A DNA stretch of 64,000 nt from CAZEBW01 sp964510205 (GCA_964510205.1 CAZEBW010000010.1:16025-80024), one strand, 5' to 3'. Shown: positions 23,200 to 31,455, counted from the first letter of the stretch. Numbers and translations are program-made. Notes: generated by a model from the sequence alone, not told the origin.

Positions 23200-23880
23200 C
23201 TAATCCGGCTCGATATCCCGCTCGTTGTATCTCCGACGCAGCTCCTCGTCGCCCAATGACTTCATCTCCGCCAGCGCTTGGTCGAACTCGCCGGCCTCAA
23301 TCTCTGCCACCCGCTGGCTCAGATGCTCGGCCTTGGGGGCCAGGTACTTGCCATAGAGGCGGCGGCAGAGAATGGCGATGTTGTACTGCGCCTCCTCGGC
23401 CGGGCAGCGGGCCGCACACAGGCCGCACATGATGCAGTCGAAGGACTCGTCGGCTACAGCGGCAATGTCGCCTCGCATGGCCTTGGCCATGTAATCCTTG
23501 ACATCTATGTCTTGAGGGCAAGATTTAGTACACGTGCCGCAGCTCAGGCAGCGCATCAACTCAGGATAGACCTGCACTAAGGTCTCGAAAGTCGGCTCCA
23601 GTTCGTGCAGTTTATACGGAGCGCGCTCGGCAGGGAAGAAGGGAATCTGGGCGATGTACATCTCGGGTTCCACCACCGCCTGGCAGGCCAGAGCCACCTT
23701 GAGGCGGTAGTCGCCCGCTGTGCGATAGACCGTGGCGCAAGCGCCGCAGAAGCCGCCTCGGCAGCCCGCTCCCCGCACCAGCTTATAGCCGGCGTACTCC
23801 ATGGCCTTCATGATCGTCAGGGTAGGGGGAACCTCGTACCCCTTCCCCATGATGTAGATCGTAATCAACTCTTCAGGCAT
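23200..23880 (-). CDS. Fumarate reductase / succinate dehydrogenase iron-sulfur subunit
   Basis: 226 aa from the chosen start. A plant-type 2Fe-2S site is CRGGFCGAC plus a later Cys in ALACQ. Two 4Fe-4S-type sites follow: CLSCGTCTKSCP and CIMCGLCAARCP. This is the SdhB/FrdB layout that wires electrons to the flavoprotein encoded next. An ATG seven codons further out would place the GGAGG inside the coding region, so the ATG at 23880 (MPEELITIYIMG) is preferred. TfrB of methanogens carries a fused CCG domain; here that job would fall to the separate HdrB-like protein at 28754-29623. Confidence 0.85.
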   Translation of the reverse strand: MPEELITIYIMGKGYEVPPTLTIMKAMEYAGYKLVRGAGCRGGFCGACATVYRTAGDYRLKVALACQAVVEPEMYIAQIPFFPAERAPYKLHELEPTFETLVQVYPELMRCLSCGTCTKSCPQDIDVKDYMAKAMRGDIAAVADESFDCIMCGLCAARCPAEEAQYNIAILCRRLYGKYLAPKAEHLSQRVAEIEAGEFDQALAEMKSLGDEELRRRYNERDIEPD

Positions 23881-24019
23881 TGCAAAACCTCCAAAGAACA
23901 ACGGATCGGCAGGATGGACGGATCAGGCTACGTAGTTGGCAGGGCCATAGCATACAGCCCAGCATCCACAAATCCTGCACATTCGTCTTCATTGAGATGA
24001 CAACACTAGATTGGCAGGG

Positions 24020-24105
24020 GTGTGGCTAAAACTTGTGGTAGTGACGACTTTAGTCGTTCCAAGCGACTGAAGTCGCTACTACCTTCCACAGATTTTAGCC
24101 ACACT
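24020..24105. repeat. 86-bp near-perfect palindrome flanked by direct repeats
   Basis: The outer arms GTGTGGCTAAAACTTGTGG and CCACAGATTTTAGCCACAC are inverted repeats with few mismatches. Inside, GGTAGTGACGACT is mirrored by AGTCGCTACTACC. It is flanked by CTAGATTGGCAGG and CTCGATTGGCAGG, 12 of 13 identical, which look like a target duplication. Confidence 0.7.
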
Positions 24106-24186
24106 CGATTGGCAGGATGAACAGCTCAAGCGACCTGGACAGGTCACAAATCCGCAAATCCTGCACATCCGTGTTCTAAAAGCAGC

Positions 24187-24831
24187 CTAAATCTCCCGCA
24201 CGTCCACGATTTCCATGCCCAGGGCTTCCATGGCCGACACCAATTCGTCTTGACCCACGTCTTCGACCTTGACCGTGATCAAACGATTGATGGCATTCTC
24301 TCCCACGAAGGTTCCTAAGCTGATGATGTTGCCGCCCATTTCGGCGATATCGCGGGTGATAGCGGCCAGCACACCCTTCTGCTCCGGGACAAGCATGGTC
24401 AGCCTGACGCCCTTTTCTCTAGCTCCAAGAAGCTCCAGGAAGATGCAGAAGAGGTCTGTCTCGGTGATGATGCCCACCAGCTTGCCATCGCGCATCACGG
24501 GCAAGCTGCCGATTTTGTTGTCGGCCATGATACGGGCCGCTTCCTCCAGGGGGGTGTACTCGGTGGCGGTGATCACCTCCTTGGTCATCACGTCCTGCAC
24601 CTTGATCTTGGAAATCAGGTAGTGCAGTTCGTGGATGCTCAACGATGTGGCTGGCGAGGGGGAGACGTACAACAGGTCTTTCTCGGCAACCATGCCCACC
24701 AGCTTGCTCTTCTTGTCTAACACGGGCAACCGCCGCACCTTCGAGTCCCGCATCAGCTTAAGCGCTTCATCAATGGGAGTATCGGGATGGGTGACAATAG
24801 GACGCTTGGTCATTCTTTCGCCTACTAACAT
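24187..24831 (-). CDS. CBS-pair and ACT domain protein
   Basis: 214 aa from the ATG at 24831, which has AAGGAGG at good spacing; a frame 12 codons longer lacks one. Two CBS motifs (MTKRPIVTHPDTPIDEALKL and VMTKEVITATEYTPLEEAAR) cover residues 1-130 and usually bind adenine nucleotides. An ACT domain follows (RLTMLVPEQKGVLAAITRDI), a fold that often binds amino acids. AcuB-like proteins share this layout. Its place between the fumarate reductase and Hdr genes suggests a regulator sensing energy or an amino acid (inference). Confidence 0.8.
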   Translation of the reverse strand: MLVGERMTKRPIVTHPDTPIDEALKLMRDSKVRRLPVLDKKSKLVGMVAEKDLLYVSPSPATSLSIHELHYLISKIKVQDVMTKEVITATEYTPLEEAARIMADNKIGSLPVMRDGKLVGIITETDLFCIFLELLGAREKGVRLTMLVPEQKGVLAAITRDIAEMGGNIISLGTFVGENAINRLITVKVEDVGQDELVSAMEALGMEIVDVREI

Positions 24832-24869
24832 TTTTACACCTCCTTGATTTTGATGGTCAAACGTCAAGC

Positions 24870-24911
24870 GCCACCATCACGTTTCACGTTTGACGTTTCA
24901 CGCTTCACGTT
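24870..24911. repeat. Iterated TTTCACG / GACGTTT words
   Basis: Variants of TCACGTTTGACGTTTCACG are repeated directly between two minus-strand genes. Similar runs occur at 46505-46532 and 61610-61635. Confidence 0.55.
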
Positions 24912-26654
24912 TTACGTTAACGCTTCCACCATGGCCAGTATCTGCCCCGTGGTGAAGTTCCGCACCGCCGAGGCCTTGTTGGGACAGGCCACCACGCAAG
25001 CGCTGCAACCCTGACAGAGAGCCACGTTGACAGTGGCCAATTCTTTCCAGGGGTGTATCTCACGAGCCTCGTAGGGGCAAGCTTCTACGCACAAGCCGCA
25101 AGCGGAGCACAGTTCCTCGTCCACGTAGGCGATGATGGGCTCCTGCACCATCTCGCGCTGGGAGAAGAGGGAGAGCACCTTGGCCGCCGCGCCGCTGGCC
25201 TGGGCCATCGTCTCGGGGATGTCCTTGGCGAACTGAGCCGCGCCGGCCAAGTAGATGCCCGCCGTCAGGCTCTCCACGGGACGCAGCTTGGGATGGGCTT
25301 CGCTGAAGAAACCGTGCTCGTCGGTGGCTATTCGCAAACGCTGGCCCAGATCCTTAGCCCCTTCGCTGGGCACAGTAGCTGTGGCCAGCACCACCAAATC
25401 GGCCGCCACCTCCAGCGGCTTGCTCGTCAGCGTGTCCGCCCCCCAAACCATCACCCTGCCATCTTCCTGGAAGACCTTCGACACCTTGCCCCGCAGGTAG
25501 AGCACATCGTGCTGCTCCATGGCCTGCTGCACGAACTCCTCGTAGCCCTTGCCCGCCGAGCGGATGTCAATGTAGAACACGTAGGCCTGCCCCTCCGGAA
25601 CCCGCTGCTTGTACATGATGGTTTGCTTGGCCACGTACATGCAGCAGACTTTGGAACAGTAGGGCATGTGCAGCTCCGGGTCGCGGGAGCCAGCGCACTG
25701 CACCCAGACGACCTCCTGGGGCACCCTCCCGTCCGAAGGCCGGCGAATCGGGCCATCGGCGGCCAGCATCTGCTCGAACTGCAAGCCGTCAACGACATCG
25801 GGATACTGACCGCCGCCGTACTGACCCAGTTTCTCCTGGGGATAAAGGTCGTAGCCGGTGGCAACGATGATAGCGCCGACGTCGTAAACTCGTGGATTCG
25901 GGATTCGTAAATTCGTAGATTCCGACGAGTCTACGAATTCCGAATTTACGAATCTACGAACCTTGACCGTGAAATTGCCCACGTAGCCGCCGAGCTCCTC
26001 CACCTCCGCCTCGGCGACGACCTCGATGTGGGGATGCTGAGTGACGGCTTCGATTTTGGAGGCCAACAGGTCGGGCGCGGTGTCGAAGTTGAGATAGGTG
26101 CTGGAGAGCTGCGCCATGCGCCCGCCCAGGTGCGGCTTCTTTTCGACCAAGACCACGGGATAGCCAGCCTCGGCGATGTCCAGCGCGGCCTGCATGCCGG
26201 CGACGCCCCCGCCAATGACCAGGGCCCTCTTGACCAGGGGCAGGGTCAAGGGTATCAGCGACTCGTCGTAGCGCACTTTCTCCACGATGGTCTTGATGGT
26301 TTCAATGGCTTTGTCGGTCGCTTTCTCGGGCTGTGACTGATGCACCCAGGAGCATTGCTCCCGAATGTTGGCGATTTCGCACAGATAGGGATTCAGTCCA
26401 GCGGCGCCCGTCGCCTTGCGGAAAGTGACCTCGTGCATGGTCGGGGAACAAGCGGCGACGATGACGCCGTCCAGGTCGTGCTCGGCGATGGCCTGCTTGA
26501 TGAGGTCCTGTCCTGGATCGGAACACATGTATTTGTAGTCCACCGAGTAGACTACGCCTGGATAATCGCGGATCTCTTCGGCTACCCGTTCCACGTCCAC
26601 CGTGCCGGCGATGTTCAGGCCACAGTGGCAGACGAAAACGCCAATCCTACTCAC
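24912..26654 (-). CDS. hdrA: HdrA-like FAD/iron-sulfur protein with in-frame palindromic insert
   Basis: 580 aa. It starts with the HdrA N-terminal domain (RIGVFVCHCGLNIAG), then an FAD fold (ALVIGGGVAGMQAALDIAEA, residues 143-162), CAGSRDPELHMPYCSKVCC, and a C-terminal bacterial ferredoxin (CSACGLCVEACP, CQGCSACVVACP). Between GGYVGNFTVKVRR and VYDVGAIIVATGYDLY, where the second HdrA of this cluster carries a cysteine-rich iron-sulfur segment, this protein has only about 25 residues (231-256) encoded by a palindromic DNA repeat. HdrA proteins pass electrons between ferredoxin, NADH or hydrogenase partners and HdrBC, and some bifurcate electrons. Confidence 0.88.
   Translation of the reverse strand: MSRIGVFVCHCGLNIAGTVDVERVAEEIRDYPGVVYSVDYKYMCSDPGQDLIKQAIAEHDLDGVIVAACSPTMHEVTFRKATGAAGLNPYLCEIANIREQCSWVHQSQPEKATDKAIETIKTIVEKVRYDESLIPLTLPLVKRALVIGGGVAGMQAALDIAEAGYPVVLVEKKPHLGGRMAQLSSTYLNFDTAPDLLASKIEAVTQHPHIEVVAEAEVEELGGYVGNFTVKVRRFVNSEFVDSSESTNLRIPNPRVYDVGAIIVATGYDLYPQEKLGQYGGGQYPDVVDGLQFEQMLAADGPIRRPSDGRVPQEVVWVQCAGSRDPELHMPYCSKVCCMYVAKQTIMYKQRVPEGQAYVFYIDIRSAGKGYEEFVQQAMEQHDVLYLRGKVSKVFQEDGRVMVWGADTLTSKPLEVAADLVVLATATVPSEGAKDLGQRLRIATDEHGFFSEAHPKLRPVESLTAGIYLAGAAQFAKDIPETMAQASGAAAKVLSLFSQREMVQEPIIAYVDEELCSACGLCVEACPYEAREIHPWKELATVNVALCQGCSACVVACPNKASAVRNFTTGQILAMVEALT
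25888..25960. repeat. Palindromic element of ATTCGTAGA words inside hdrA
   Basis: ATTCGTAAATTCGTAGA on one arm is mirrored by TCTACGAATT and GAATTTACGAAT on the other. The same words form the 21-bp hairpin at 32040-32089 between the fumarase genes. Here it is within the hdrA reading frame and keeps it open. Confidence 0.8.
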
Positions 26655-26729
26655 TCAATCCATCTCCTACGTTCGGGATTCGGGGAATGCCTGATTCCCT
26701 GATTCCCTGATCCCCCGATTCCCTGGTCA

Positions 26730-27260
26730 CTAATCCCACACCTCTCCCCCACTGGCTTCCCAATTCACCCGCCCTTCGGCCACGACGCCCATCTTTCGCA
26801 AGGCGCGATACAGCCGCTCCTCCCAGACGTCGCCGTGGAGAAGCTCGTTCACCTCCCGCGCCCGCATCAACCGCTCCCAGGTGGTGATGATGAAGGTGAT
26901 GCGCCGCCACTTCTGGCTCACAATCGGATGGGCCAGCCGCTCGAGCTCCCCCAGGCGGATTCTATAGTAATCCTCTTGAGCGCGGGGGTGAGAAGCCTCT
27001 TGGGGCAAAAGCTCAACGCGCTTGACGGTTTCCCATTCTTGGGCCTCGGCCCAATAGTTGATGGCCCACCTGTCGGATCCAAAGATCCTGGTCTGATAGA
27101 ACGCCAGGACAGGGGCGTTGATGGCCCTAGCCGGGGCGCGCTTGACGGGGATGCGATACCAGTGCTCGTCCCGGGCGATGGCGAAATCACGACGGTTGTT
27201 CATAATGGCCACCAGCACCGTGGTGTAGGGGCCGAAATCGTGCCTCAAGACGAACTCCAC
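26730..27260 (-). CDS. Conserved-looking protein of unknown function in the hdr cluster
   Basis: 176 aa from the ATG at 27260, which overlaps the stop of the second hdrA by 16 bases and so suggests translational coupling; a shorter start at MNNRRDFAIARDEHWYRIP (27203) is also possible. Rich in Trp, Tyr and Arg (WYRIPVKRAPARAINAPVLA, FYQTRIFGSDRWAINYW). The core looks like a folded alpha/beta domain and I cannot name its family. Its position between two hdrA genes may be incidental. Confidence 0.7.
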   Translation of the reverse strand: MEFVLRHDFGPYTTVLVAIMNNRRDFAIARDEHWYRIPVKRAPARAINAPVLAFYQTRIFGSDRWAINYWAEAQEWETVKRVELLPQEASHPRAQEDYYRIRLGELERLAHPIVSQKWRRITFIITTWERLMRAREVNELLHGDVWEERLYRALRKMGVVAEGRVNWEASGGEVWD

Positions 27261-28558
27261 CTGGTGAACAGAGACAGCACTTTGCCCGCCGCGCCGCTCC
27301 CCTGGGCCACAGTTTCAGGGATGTCCTTCGGTCCCAGACCCGCTCCCGCCACGAAGATACCCGGCCGCCCCGTCTCCACAGGAGCCATGTTCCCATCGGA
27401 CTCGGTGTAGAATCCGCTCTCGCCAACCTCTACGCCCAGCATCCGGCCCAATTCATCGGCTCCAGCCGTGGGCACAGTGGCCGTGGCCAGCACCACCAGA
27501 TCAGCCGCCACCTCCACAGGCTTCCCGCTCAAGGTGTCGGTGCCCCAGACGATGACCTTGCCGTCGTCCTGGAAGATTTTGGACACCTTACCCCGCAGGT
27601 AAAGCACCCGTTCCTCTTCCATGGCCCGCCGCACGAACTCCTCGTAGCCCTTGCCCGCCGCGCGGATGTCAATGTAAAAGACGTAGGCCTGGCCGTCGTG
27701 GACGCGATGTTTGTAGAGCATGGCGTGCTTTGCGGTGTACATGCAGCAGATTTTTGAGCAATAGGGCACGCCCAGCTCCGGATCGCGTGAGCCAGCGCAC
27801 TGGACGAAGACCACTTCTTTGGGAACCTTGCCATCGGAAGGTCGTTTCACCTGTCCGGCGGTGGGTCCCGAGGCCGAAAGCAGACGCTCGAAAGACAGCC
27901 CGTCAATGACATCCGGTATCCGCCCATAGCCATACTGACCCAGACCCTCCATTGAATAGAGATCATAGCCCGTGGCCACGACGATGGCTCCTACCCGTTC
28001 CTCGACAGTGTACTCCTCCTGCTCGAAGTCAATGGCCTCCACGGGGCAGAACTTCTCGCAGGCGCGGCAGCGGCCCCGCACAAAGTAAATGCAATTCTCG
28101 GCATCAATCACCGGCTTGTTGGGCACCGCCTGGGGCGAGAGGGTGTAGATGGCCTTGCGCTGGCCCATCTGCCGCTCAAACTCCGACTCCACGCGCTTAG
28201 GACATTTCTCCTGGCAAACGCCGCAGCCGGTGCAGAGCTCCCAGTTCACGTAGGCCGGCTTCCGTCGGATGCGGACGCGGAAGTCGCCAATATCCCCTTC
28301 AATGGATTCCACCTCCGAGTACGTCAGCAGCTTGATGTTATCGTGGTGGCCTACCTCCACCATGCGCGGGGTCAGGATACACTGGGCGCAGTCCAGGGTG
28401 GGGAAGGTCTCAGATAGCTGCGCCATGCGCCCGCCGATGGAGGGCAGCTTGTCCACCAGCACCACCTCGTAGCCCGAGTTCGCGATGTCCAACGCAGCCT
28501 GCATTCCGGCGATGCCGGCGCCGATGATCAGGGCTCTTTTACATTGCGTTTCCGTCAC
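27245..28558 (-). CDS. hdrA: Second HdrA-like protein, short form
   Basis: 437 aa. It begins directly with the FAD fold (ALIIGAGIAGMQAALDIANS) and so lacks the usual HdrA N-terminal domain. Cysteine motifs are LDCAQCILTPRM, CTGCGVCQEKCP, CRACEKFCP and CAGSRDPELGVPYCSKICC. It ends at VLSLFTRWSSS with no C-terminal ferredoxin. The neighbouring HdrA has the opposite pattern: N-terminal domain and C-terminal ferredoxin present, internal iron-sulfur segment missing. The two may form one working HdrA unit (inference). The start overlaps the preceding 70-aa gene by 20 bases. Confidence 0.88.
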   Translation of the reverse strand: MTETQCKRALIIGAGIAGMQAALDIANSGYEVVLVDKLPSIGGRMAQLSETFPTLDCAQCILTPRMVEVGHHDNIKLLTYSEVESIEGDIGDFRVRIRRKPAYVNWELCTGCGVCQEKCPKRVESEFERQMGQRKAIYTLSPQAVPNKPVIDAENCIYFVRGRCRACEKFCPVEAIDFEQEEYTVEERVGAIVVATGYDLYSMEGLGQYGYGRIPDVIDGLSFERLLSASGPTAGQVKRPSDGKVPKEVVFVQCAGSRDPELGVPYCSKICCMYTAKHAMLYKHRVHDGQAYVFYIDIRAAGKGYEEFVRRAMEEERVLYLRGKVSKIFQDDGKVIVWGTDTLSGKPVEVAADLVVLATATVPTAGADELGRMLGVEVGESGFYTESDGNMAPVETGRPGIFVAGAGLGPKDIPETVAQGSGAAGKVLSLFTRWSSS

Positions 28559-28751
28559 CCACCCACTCCAATTCCGCTATGAATTCTTCCAATCTACGAC
28601 CTTCACCACGTGCATAGGCTTCTCGTGCTTCGCGTACCCGCCTGACCAGCCCTTCATCATGCTCGTCTTGCAAGTCTTCGAGAATATCCATCACCGACCA
28701 ATTCATGAACAAAAGATGCTTCACAAACTCTTCGTCCCCGAAAACCTTCAT
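28539..28751 (-). CDS. Small acidic protein, 70 aa, possibly antitoxin-like
   Basis: It starts two bases after the hdrB stop and its end overlaps the second hdrA start, so it is translated within the hdr operon. The helical, charged C-terminus (AREAYARGEGRRLEEFIAEL) resembles tails of small type II antitoxins, but no toxin is adjacent. Another reading is a small accessory factor of the Hdr complex. Function unknown. Confidence 0.6.
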   Translation of the reverse strand: MKVFGDEEFVKHLLFMNWSVMDILEDLQDEHDEGLVRRVREAREAYARGEGRRLEEFIAELEWVGDGNAM

Positions 28752-28753
28752 TC

Positions 28754-29623
28754 TCAGATCAGGTTCGCGCCCTCAAGCAGCGGCCGCGGATCAACGTAGT
28801 GCCTTTCCAACTCAAAGTCACTACTATCTAGCCCCAAGGCGATGCCCATGAGCTGAGTGAAATACAGAATAGGGATGGACTGGAAGCCGGAATGCCGGCT
28901 GCCCATGGCCTTCTGCATCCTGTCCAAGTTGAACTGGCAGAGGGGGCAATTGGTGATCACCAACTCCGCACCGCTGCGCTGGGCCGAATCGAGAATGGTG
29001 AAACTCATCTCCGCCGTCACCTCGGCCGACTTGACGGCCAGATAGGCCCCGCAGCACTCGCCTTTGTGGGAGTAGTCCACTGTCTCAGCCCCCAGCGCGG
29101 TGATCAGATCGTCCAGGGCGCGGGGATTCTCCGGGTCGTCGTAGGCCACCTCACCAGGAGGACGGAGAACCATGCAGCCGTAGTAGGCAGCGACCTTCAG
29201 CCCCGAAAGAGGTTTCTTGACCGCCTCTTTGATCTTGTCGAAGCCGACCTCGTCGCGCAGCACCTGCAGCAGATCGAGAACTTGCAGGTCGCCGCTGTAG
29301 TCGGCCTCAAGGAAGAAGTTGAGCTTCTCGCGGCTGTCCTCGTCCTCGCGGATCACCTTGTTGGTGCGTTTGAGGACGTTGTAGCAAGTGGAGCAAGCGA
29401 CGGCCAGCCGCTGGCCTTCCCGCCGCGCGCTCACCAGCACCTGAGCCGGCCCCGCTAAATCCAGCATGTTATCAACCAGCAGCGGAAACGTCGCTCCGCA
29501 GCAGTTCCATTCCTCTAACTCGACCAACTCCAGGCCCAGTGCTCGCGTCGAAGCCCGCACCGAGTTGTCGAAACCCTTGCCTTTGGTGTTTAGGGTGCAG
29601 CCGGGGTAGTAGGGCATCTTCAT
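28754..29623 (-). CDS. hdrB: HdrB-like CCG-domain protein
   Basis: 289 aa from the ATG at 29623 (MKMPYYPGCTLNTKGKGFDN), which has GGAG about 11 bases upstream; the frame extends 15 codons further without support. Two CCG motifs are visible: WNCCGATFP with CSTCYNVL, and GECCGAYLA with CPLCQF. In HdrB these ligate the noncubane 4Fe-4S clusters that reduce a heterodisulfide. In a bacterium without coenzyme M or B the disulfide partner is unknown. With hdrC and hdrA in the same run it makes a full HdrABC set. Confidence 0.9.
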   Translation of the reverse strand: MKMPYYPGCTLNTKGKGFDNSVRASTRALGLELVELEEWNCCGATFPLLVDNMLDLAGPAQVLVSARREGQRLAVACSTCYNVLKRTNKVIREDEDSREKLNFFLEADYSGDLQVLDLLQVLRDEVGFDKIKEAVKKPLSGLKVAAYYGCMVLRPPGEVAYDDPENPRALDDLITALGAETVDYSHKGECCGAYLAVKSAEVTAEMSFTILDSAQRSGAELVITNCPLCQFNLDRMQKAMGSRHSGFQSIPILYFTQLMGIALGLDSSDFELERHYVDPRPLLEGANLI

Positions 29624-29668
29624 TTTGCCATTCTCCGCAAACAAAGCGAACAAAGAACGAAGCCACAA

Positions 29669-29885
29669 CCACCCGACGATGAAGTCGTCGGGCTACAGAG
29701 CAACGGGTGATAAATCACCCTTGAAACGGATTCAAAACAAATGCGATTTATCGCATTTTATGTCTCAGCCGAGCTATTCATTGCTCGGCCAAGTCCAACA
29801 ACACTCTACGGGGGGACTACCCGGCAGCGAAAAGTCCGATTTATCGGGCGCTGCTCTGTAGCACGGGCACTTCATGCCCGTGCGG
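29669..29885. repeat. Cluster of six hairpins with different stems and similar loops
   Basis: In order: CCCGACGA-TGAAG-TCGTCGGG, GGGTGA-TAAA-TCACCC, AATGCGA-TTTA-TCGCATT, an imperfect CCGAGC/GCTCGG hairpin around TTCA, CCGA-TTTA-TCGG, and GCACGGGCA-CTTCA-TGCCCGTGC. Stems are unrelated to each other while loops are variants of TTTA, TAAA, TTCA or TGAAG. It fills the gap between hdrB and the 200-codon gene upstream. Confidence 0.7.
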
Positions 29886-29889
29886 TCTC

Positions 29890-30489
29890 TCATTTGCGCA
29901 AATACGTGTAAAGGGCCATTTCAACATCGGCAGCAAACCACTTTCCGCCCTCCCTGCCCATAGGGTTGGCCACTCCATGTTGTTCAAGCGTTTTGGCAAT
30001 TCTCAAACAATCGTCAGAAAATCGCTTGTATCTGTGTTCACCGGCACCATACCCCAAGTTATTCGATATAATGCTGTCGAGAACGGGACACACATCAGGG
30101 CGCAAGAAGCGGAGGTGCTTCGACCCGAATGATGTTCTAAGACCGTAGATCTTTTTGATCTCATCCAGTGCGCCTTGGACGTCAGGGGTATCAGAGCTCA
30201 AAGCGTTTGTTGCCTTCCTAAACCGGCTTTGGATCTCCGACAGCTCATTGTTTTTGCTTTTGAGAACTTTGCCTGCGGTTGCTGGCCGTCCTCCCCATTT
30301 ACACACCCCCCGTATGAAACTCTTCAACTCCTTCCCAGGGAAACCAGCAGCACGCAAATCGCTCGCTTCGCACTCCAGCTCCATTGTGTCTGATAGCTTA
30401 ACTGGGTGATGTTTGACAAGTTCCGTAAAATCGGAGGGTTGCAAGACGACGCCTATGATTATGGTGCTGTTTGTAATCTTTACTGCCAT
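29890..30489 (-). CDS. Unknown protein between hdrC and hdrB
   Basis: 199 aa from the ATG at 30489 (MAVKITNSTIIIGVVLQPSD), supported by GGAGG at seven bases; the frame reaches 23 codons further without support. The C-terminal half (GSKHLRFLRPDVCPVLDSII) faintly recalls helix-hairpin-helix DNA glycosylase-like proteins; this is a guess. Base use is more AT-rich than the Hdr genes, and it splits hdrC from hdrB, so it looks like a later insertion. Confidence 0.65.
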   Translation of the reverse strand: MAVKITNSTIIIGVVLQPSDFTELVKHHPVKLSDTMELECEASDLRAAGFPGKELKSFIRGVCKWGGRPATAGKVLKSKNNELSEIQSRFRKATNALSSDTPDVQGALDEIKKIYGLRTSFGSKHLRFLRPDVCPVLDSIISNNLGYGAGEHRYKRFSDDCLRIAKTLEQHGVANPMGREGGKWFAADVEMALYTYLRK

Positions 30490-30558
30490 TTGCACCTCCT
30501 CGCTTCCCGGTAGGAAGGCATGTTGGTGCATTGGGAGATTGGGAAGCCAATCCACCAC

Positions 30559-30966
30559 CTACGAAGTGTACTTCCGAAATCCGCCGATGAAAGCCTGCTG
30601 GGGAAACTCGGCCAGCTCCTCGGGGCAAATGGCTTCGATGTCCAGGTGATCGCCCCCCTCCTGGAGCGCGATCTCCCGCAGGGCCTCCATGATGCGCGAG
30701 AGGTCCACGCCCTTAGGGCAGCGGGCGTAGCAGGTCTGGCAGGCGGCGCAGAACCAGATGGTCTCCGACTCCAGCGCCTCCTCCACCTGGCCCAACTGCA
30801 CCAGGCGGATGACCTGGCTGGGCAGCATGTCCATGGCGAAGGCCACCGGGCAGCCGGCCGAGCACGCCCCGCACTGATAACAAGCCAGCATATCTTGCCC
30901 GCTGATCTCCTCGATCCTGCGCACCAGATCGCTGCGCACTGTTCCTGCTGACAGCTTAAGCCTCAT
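30559..30966 (-). CDS. hdrC: HdrC-like iron-sulfur protein
   Basis: 135 aa with two 4Fe-4S motifs: CYQCGACSAGCP (residues 29-40) and CAACQTCYARCP. These match HdrC, which carries electrons between HdrA and HdrB. GGGGAG precedes the ATG. The C-terminus after residue 95 is acidic and ends AFIGGFRKYTS, a common ending in HdrC-like proteins. Confidence 0.9.
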   Translation of the reverse strand: MRLKLSAGTVRSDLVRRIEEISGQDMLACYQCGACSAGCPVAFAMDMLPSQVIRLVQLGQVEEALESETIWFCAACQTCYARCPKGVDLSRIMEALREIALQEGGDHLDIEAICPEELAEFPQQAFIGGFRKYTS

Positions 30967-30975
30967 GGTCTCCCC

Positions 30976-31455
30976 CTAAGCTCCTCGGATGAGTTGACGC
31001 AAGAAACGTTTGAAACCCGTGGTGATGGCATCCATCACCGTATGGAAAGTGTCCACTATCGCCAGTCCCAAGACCGCCCACCAAAAGAAGTCCGTGACCA
31101 CCAGCCTGCTTACCCAGTTGGTGGAACAGTAATCCAAAGCCTGGCAAATTTGCAGCAGCAGCCAAAGCGGGACGAAGATGTAGGCCAGCCTGCCCGCTGT
31201 GCCGATGATGGGGCCGTGGGAGAGAAAGCAACGGTGCGGGACAGCCCAACCATAGGGCTTGACCAAATACCTCAATGGCCCCAAGTCGGCTAACACACCC
31301 CGTATCTCGGCGTAGTCCCAATCGGGATGAACAAAGATGCCCGAAACCGCCCCCGCCGCCGCATACAGGGATTCGCGCCCACTCACCAGCGCACCCACCG
31401 CCAGGAAGCCAGCGACGGCTAAGCAAGTCGTATCGTGAACCCGCTGCGATGGCAT
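30976..31455 (-). CDS. DUF2227-type membrane protein
   Basis: 159 aa. It starts MPSQRVHDTTCLAV and contains HPDWD and HRCFLSHGPIIGT, the conserved pattern of DUF2227 putative metal-binding proteins. Two to four hydrophobic segments are visible (about 10-45, 85-105, 125-140). Its ATG overlaps the fumarase beta stop as TGATG, so the two are translationally coupled. Role unknown. Confidence 0.75.
   Translation of the reverse strand: MPSQRVHDTTCLAVAGFLAVGALVSGRESLYAAAGAVSGIFVHPDWDYAEIRGVLADLGPLRYLVKPYGWAVPHRCFLSHGPIIGTAGRLAYIFVPLWLLLQICQALDYCSTNWVSRLVVTDFFWWAVLGLAIVDTFHTVMDAITTGFKRFLRQLIRGA

Noticed and set aside
29669..29885. Possible CRISPR array
   Set aside because: The repeats are palindromes with different stems and no constant direct repeat or regular spacer length; no cas genes are present.
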